DNA of 8,985 bases from assembly GCA_044372405.1 (NCBI GenBank), contig JBILRW010000048.1, positions 1 through 8,985 of the forward strand, given 5' to 3'. Position 1 is the stretch's first letter; each line of letters starts with the position of its first letter. Positions 6,931-8,985 of this stretch are shown here, piece after piece. The position numbers were made by a program, and so were the translations under genes. This DNA is from CANGYM01 sp044372405. Lineage in GTDB: Bacteria > Pseudomonadota > Alphaproteobacteria > JAJTHO01 > CANGYM01. The notes below the pieces were generated by a model. The model had not been told where the DNA came from and ran no database searches. It saw only the letters and a list, made by a program, of their open reading frames with translations.

Positions 6931-6967
6931 TTCACAAGCGACTGTGAATATACAGTTTTTTTTCACA
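6931..6967. promoter_or_regulatory. Candidate operator upstream of pal: three TTCACA/TGTGAA half-sites
   Basis: TTCACA (6931-6936) and TGTGAA (6943-6948) form a perfect 6-6-6 inverted repeat, and another TTCACA lies at 6962-6967. The group lies 64-100 bp upstream of the pal ATG and overlaps the candidate -10 TATATT. The half-site order is opposite to that of a CRP site (TGTGA-N6-TCACA), so I do not call it CRP. Confidence 0.3.
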
Positions 6968-7157
6968 AAGAAAAGCACTTTTATCAACAAAAAACCATGA
7001 TAACATTTTGGATGTAACATTTGAATCACAGTCCCCTGTGGCAATCCCAGGGCTGTCAACTTCTGCCGTAACCCGACATTTTTCCTCATTTACGGACCAC
7101 AGAAGGAATTTTTGATGGCTTGGAGTCGGCTAGACTATTGATTTACAATAAAAAATC

Positions 7158-7172
7158 TTAATTACAGATTAA
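7158..7172. promoter_or_regulatory. CtrA-like motif TTAA-N7-TTAA
   Basis: TTAATTACAGATTAA, followed by C, matches the full CtrA consensus of alphaproteobacteria (TTAA-N7-TTAAC). It is about 90 bp upstream of the tRNA-Glu -35 box and about 290 bp upstream of pal. The same bases can also form, on the minus strand, a weak AATCT/AGATT hairpin followed by Ts, so a terminator is the competing reading. Confidence 0.3.
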
Positions 7173-7249
7173 CGCCCTAGGTGTGCCAGGGACTGTCCAT
7201 TTCGTAGGGTGGTAAGATCATGACAAAAAACCCATGACAGAAAATCATC

Positions 7250-7278
7250 TTGATCTTGTGAAACAGATCCCGTATAAG
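7250..7278 (+). promoter_or_regulatory. Sigma-70-type promoter of tRNA-Glu
   Basis: TTGATC (7250-7255) and TATAAG (7273-7278) are separated by exactly 17 bp, and the -10 box ends 18 bp before the mature tRNA. The predicted start gives a 5' leader of about 10-12 nt for RNase P. Confidence 0.6.
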
Positions 7279-7296
7279 GTCCTAGCTTTCCGTCAG

Positions 7297-7372
7297 GTCC
7301 CCATCGTCTAGAGGCCTAGGACACCGCCCTTTCACGGCGGCAGCAGGGGTTCGAATCCCCTTGGGGACGCCA
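7297..7372 (+). tRNA. tRNA-Glu (anticodon UUC)
   Basis: The 76-nt cloverleaf is complete. The acceptor arms GTCCCCA and TGGGGAC pair over 7 bp. The anticodon stem CCGCC/GGCGG (7324-7328, 7336-7340) encloses the loop CTTTCAC with anticodon TTC at 7331-7333. The T arm AGGGG-TTCGAAT-CCCCT is canonical. CCA is encoded (7370-7372). It supplies glutamate for translation, and Glu-tRNA is also the precursor for C5-pathway haem synthesis in bacteria that use that route. The downstream bases are T-rich but have no strong hairpin. No duplicated tRNA end is seen, so there is no sign of an integrated element here. Confidence 0.97.
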
Positions 7373-7440
7373 ATTTTTGGTTCAGCCTGTTTTTCCTACA
7401 TGTTTACCGATGGGACGCTGTGAAATAAGCAGCTTTTGCT

Positions 7441-8268
7441 CTATTCACCCTTTGATAAAGACCCAGCACGCTCATAGGCAGCCTGCACAGTTTTTGTCAG
7501 CAAGGGGGAAAGACCCGAGAGCGCATCCATCAGCACAGCCAAGCCAGCCGCTGTCGTGCCGCCTTTGCTGGTGACGGCCTGGCGCAGGGCGGCAGGGGTC
7601 AGGGGGCTGGCTTCTTTTAGTTTCAGGCTGCCTTGAACCAGGGTCTGGACCATCTGGGCGGCCTGATCGGGGGGAAAATTCAGGGACAGGGCGGCCTGCT
7701 CCAGGGCCTCAAAAAACGCATAAACATATGCGGGGCCGCTGCCTGAAAAGGCTGTGATGCGATTAAGATCATCCTCAGTTGTGACGGGAATCGGCAGCCC
7801 CAACGGGATGAGCAGCCGATGCAAAAGATCCTTTTGTTCTGAACGGATTTCTGTTGGCACATAATACCCCACAATTCCCGATCCCACCGCCACGGGCGTA
7901 TTGGGCATCAGACGAATCACGGGGCGCCCCAACCCCTGGGCCAAGGTATCACACGAAATCCCCGCCGCAATGGATAGAACCAGCGTGGCCCCAGGCGCTA
8001 TGTCTTTCCAAAGGGGAAGAAGACCGGGCAAAATCTGGGGCTTCACGGCAAAAAGAAGGATAAAGGGCCGGGTCAACGCCGGTAAATGCTCAGGACCTGA
8101 AAGGTGAACCGTGTTGTTTCCCCCAACACCCGTTTCTTGATACGGATCAACGCTGTAAATTGTCTGAAACGGGGACACCGGACCCCATCCCTGGACCATG
8201 GCCCGGGCCATTTGGCCCGCCCCCACCAAAACCAAATCTGTGGGGGGAAATGAAGGGGGGAGGGGCAT
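7441..8268 (-). CDS. proC: Pyrroline-5-carboxylate reductase
   Basis: This encodes a 275-residue enzyme that reduces 1-pyrroline-5-carboxylate to L-proline with NAD(P)H, the last step of proline synthesis. The N-terminal Rossmann fold shows LVLVGAGQMARAMVQGW (12-28). Then come FAVKPQ (73-78), RLMPNTPVAVGSG (119-131, the conserved RxMPNTP), FSGSGPAYVYAF (174-185), and the C-terminal dimerisation helices with the family signature LRQAVTSKGGTTAAGLAVLMD (228-248). Length and both ends are normal. The ATG at 8268 lacks a clear ribosome binding site (AATCCCC precedes it), but upstream residues are not needed: the Rossmann strand begins about 10 residues in. The next gene upstream, 8349-8759, is on the same strand 80 bp away, so the two may be co-transcribed. 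No convincing terminator lies between proC and the convergent tRNA-Glu. Confidence 0.96.
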   Translation of the reverse strand: MPLPPSFPPTDLVLVGAGQMARAMVQGWGPVSPFQTIYSVDPYQETGVGGNNTVHLSGPEHLPALTRPFILLFAVKPQILPGLLPLWKDIAPGATLVLSIAAGISCDTLAQGLGRPVIRLMPNTPVAVGSGIVGYYVPTEIRSEQKDLLHRLLIPLGLPIPVTTEDDLNRITAFSGSGPAYVYAFFEALEQAALSLNFPPDQAAQMVQTLVQGSLKLKEASPLTPAALRQAVTSKGGTTAAGLAVLMDALSGLSPLLTKTVQAAYERAGSLSKGE

Positions 8269-8348
8269 GGGGATTCAATCAATACAAATAATAAATGGAA
8301 TTTACGAAAAACCCTCGTCGAAATGGCGATTTTAGCGGTATGCTGGCT

Positions 8349-8759
8349 CTACATTAAAGCTCTTTTTTGCTGGTTTTCTATCTGTTTTTCTAAGACACCT
8401 TGGGCCAACACTAATTGATCAGAAATCTCATAGAGAATCGATTCACCAAGGGGCAAAGGGATGGATTGTTGTTTGGCTTGATTAAAAAATTCACCAAATT
8501 TATCAATGGCGCCCATAAAATACCAGCGGCCTGATTGTGAGCGATCCACAGTAATATTGTGTGTTTTTGCAAAATCAACGCATGGCCGACATTTTTTATC
8601 CAATTCATCTTGGGATATACCATTCATCTGAATGGAAAATCCCAAAGTGTTATCGCTCAATTTTCTTACAAACGCAATTCCTGTCCCTAATTCTCTGTCT
8701 TGCAAATAAAGGGAATCATCGATTGGTAAAAAATCAAAATCATTAAGCATACAGACCAT
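8349..8759 (-). CDS. Hypothetical protein, 136 residues, unrecognised
   Basis: I do not recognise this protein. It is soluble, with no signal peptide or membrane segment. The first 50 residues look like beta strands (YLQDRELGTGIAFVRKL, TLGFSIQMNGIS). A single CxxC (Cys57-Arg-Pro-Cys60) follows in KKCRPCVDF, then SGRWYFMGAIDKFGEFFNQAKQQ (76-98). The C-terminal third is a probable helix or coiled coil (SDQLVLAQGVLEKQIENQQKR). The ATG at 8759 is the longest start. The ATG at 8750 may be the real one because GGATGG lies 5 nt upstream of it. The gene is more AT-rich than proC, which lies 80 bp downstream on the same strand. A promoter candidate lies at 8795-8823. It is probably real, given its length, strand, start signals and non-repetitive sequence. 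One CxxC alone does not show metal binding or redox activity. Confidence 0.65.
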   Translation of the reverse strand: MVCMLNDFDFLPIDDSLYLQDRELGTGIAFVRKLSDNTLGFSIQMNGISQDELDKKCRPCVDFAKTHNITVDRSQSGRWYFMGAIDKFGEFFNQAKQQSIPLPLGESILYEISDQLVLAQGVLEKQIENQQKRALM

Positions 8760-8794
8760 CCAAGATACAGAATTGACGCGTAAGTTTCAAAAAC

Positions 8795-8823
8795 CTTATA
8801 ACACCCTTTGTTTACAAGGTTAA
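8795..8823 (-). promoter_or_regulatory. Candidate promoter of the 8349-8759 gene
   Basis: Read on the minus strand, TTAACC (complement of 8818-8823) and TATAAG (complement of 8795-8800) are 17 bp apart. The -10 box equals that of the tRNA-Glu promoter. An AACCTT/AAGGTT inverted repeat (8792-8797, 8816-8821) overlaps both boxes and could be an operator. Confidence 0.4.
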
Positions 8824-8829
8824 GGGGGA

Positions 8830-8847
8830 TTTTGGCCGTTTTGGCCG
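8830..8847. repeat. Two tandem copies of a 9-bp unit
   Basis: TTTTGGCCG occurs twice back to back (8830-8838, 8839-8847). It lies between the hypothetical gene and the putative insertion-sequence end. Function unknown. Confidence 0.5.
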
Positions 8848-8868
8848 TTTATTTCAAGTCGTCATACC

Positions 8869-8985
8869 GGACAATGTAAGAGCAACTTGATAATGTCCTC
8901 CTTAGCAAATTAAGAATGTCCGCTTTAGGGTTTTGTTTTGTCATGAAACAGGAGCTTGGAGATGGTAAATTTTGGAGTTCAGGAG
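8869..8985 (+). mobile_element. Probable left end of an insertion sequence (cut by window edge)
   Basis: GGACA (8869-8873) is followed by TGTAAGAGCAACTTGATAAT and two direct copies of AATGTCC (8892-8898 and 8915-8921), 23 bp apart, then a short leader to a gene with a good ribosome binding site at 8962. Terminal regions with repeated ATGTCC/GGACAT words ahead of a transposase gene are, as I recall them, typical of IS481-like or related DDE insertion sequences that start with TGT. By that reading the element would begin near 8875. Only about 110 bp are visible and the other end is outside, so the family and exact boundary are inference. Confidence 0.45.
8962..8985 (+). CDS. Start of a gene cut by the window edge, possibly a transposase
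   Basis: Only eight codons are visible: MVNFGVQE. The ATG at 8962 is supported by AGGAG (8950-8954) with a 7-nt spacer. A competing ATG at 8943 in another frame has no ribosome binding site. The peptide is too short to classify. The guess of a transposase rests wholly on the repeat-rich sequence in front of it (8869-8921). Confidence 0.45.

Larger units (their letters stand above)
6868..7296. other. Gene-free region between pal and tRNA-Glu
   Basis: These 429 bp are AT-rich and I find no convincing protein gene. A 70-codon minus-strand frame (6877-7089) has no ribosome binding site and no recognisable features. The stretch should hold the pal promoter and leader, for which TATATT (complement of 6947-6952) is the best -10 candidate though its -35 is weak, and the tRNA-Glu promoter. 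Also present are TTCACA/TGTGAA half-sites, a CtrA-like motif, a small hairpin CACAG-TCCC-CTGTG (7027-7040) and a 7-bp inverted repeat AAGATCA/TGATCTT (7214-7220, 7251-7257) that overlaps the tRNA -35 box. Confidence 0.5.

Noticed and set aside
6931..6967. CRP/FNR-type site upstream of pal
   Set aside because: The half-sites are in the opposite order to TGTGA-N6-TCACA, and the reverse pair is spaced too widely.
6877..7089. 70-codon minus-strand frame upstream of pal
   Set aside because: No ribosome binding site, no recognisable features, and it occupies the region needed for the pal promoter and leader.
7297..7372. tRNA-Glu as an attachment site for an integrated element
   Set aside because: No integrase gene and no repeated tRNA 3' end are present; the flanks are ordinary chromosomal genes.
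7400..7445. Small AGCA/TGCT hairpin as the proC terminator
   Set aside because: The stem is only 4 bp and the T run is weak; not enough to call a terminator.
7441..8268. Lys235 in the ProC signature (TSKGGTT instead of TSPGGTT) as a defect
   Set aside because: The position is variable in the family signature and, as I recall, Lys occurs there in other ProC proteins; all other motifs are intact.

Overview
The window looks like a chromosomal segment of an alphaproteobacterium. It carries a YidC insertase of the alphaproteobacterial type, an aerobic AcnA-type aconitase, a Pal lipoprotein, a tRNA-Glu with an encoded CCA end, and ProC. A host-associated lineage such as Holosporales is possible, given solitary pal and yidC genes and a short repeat element of the 'GCAATGACG' kind, but the window cannot settle this.

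Layout: (1) 1-1331 is AT-richer. A gene cut by the left edge encodes the membrane part of a probable LytTR-type regulator (minus strand). It diverges from a gene for a secreted outer-membrane beta-barrel protein (plus strand). The shared intergenic region holds three direct repeats, consensus TGACCnTTCRTGC, spaced 20-21 bp, which look like LytTR/AlgR-type binding sites. (2) 1332-3423 is yidC with its own promoter and a long leader, converging on acnA. (3) 3424-6054 is acnA (minus), with a 124-bp inverted-repeat element (MITE-like, flanked by TTTAT duplications) inserted 43 bp upstream of its start codon. (4) 6283-6867 is pal (minus) with a strong terminator and no tolB or cpoB beside it. (5) 6868-7296 is a gene-free stretch with candidate control sites for pal and tRNA-Glu. 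(6) 7297-7372 is tRNA-Glu(UUC). (7) 7441-8268 is proC and 8349-8759 an unrecognised 136-residue protein, both minus. (8) 8760-8985 is AT-rich and ends in what looks like the left end of an insertion sequence, with a ribosome binding site and the first eight codons of a gene cut by the right edge.

The housekeeping genes act in envelope biogenesis (YidC, Pal), the TCA cycle (AcnA), proline synthesis (ProC) and translation (tRNA-Glu), but form no single operon. The most coherent candidate system is the left-hand one: a membrane-anchored LytTR regulator that may control both itself and a divergent outer-membrane protein through the repeat array. I see no CRISPR array, restriction system, toxin-antitoxin pair or prophage module.
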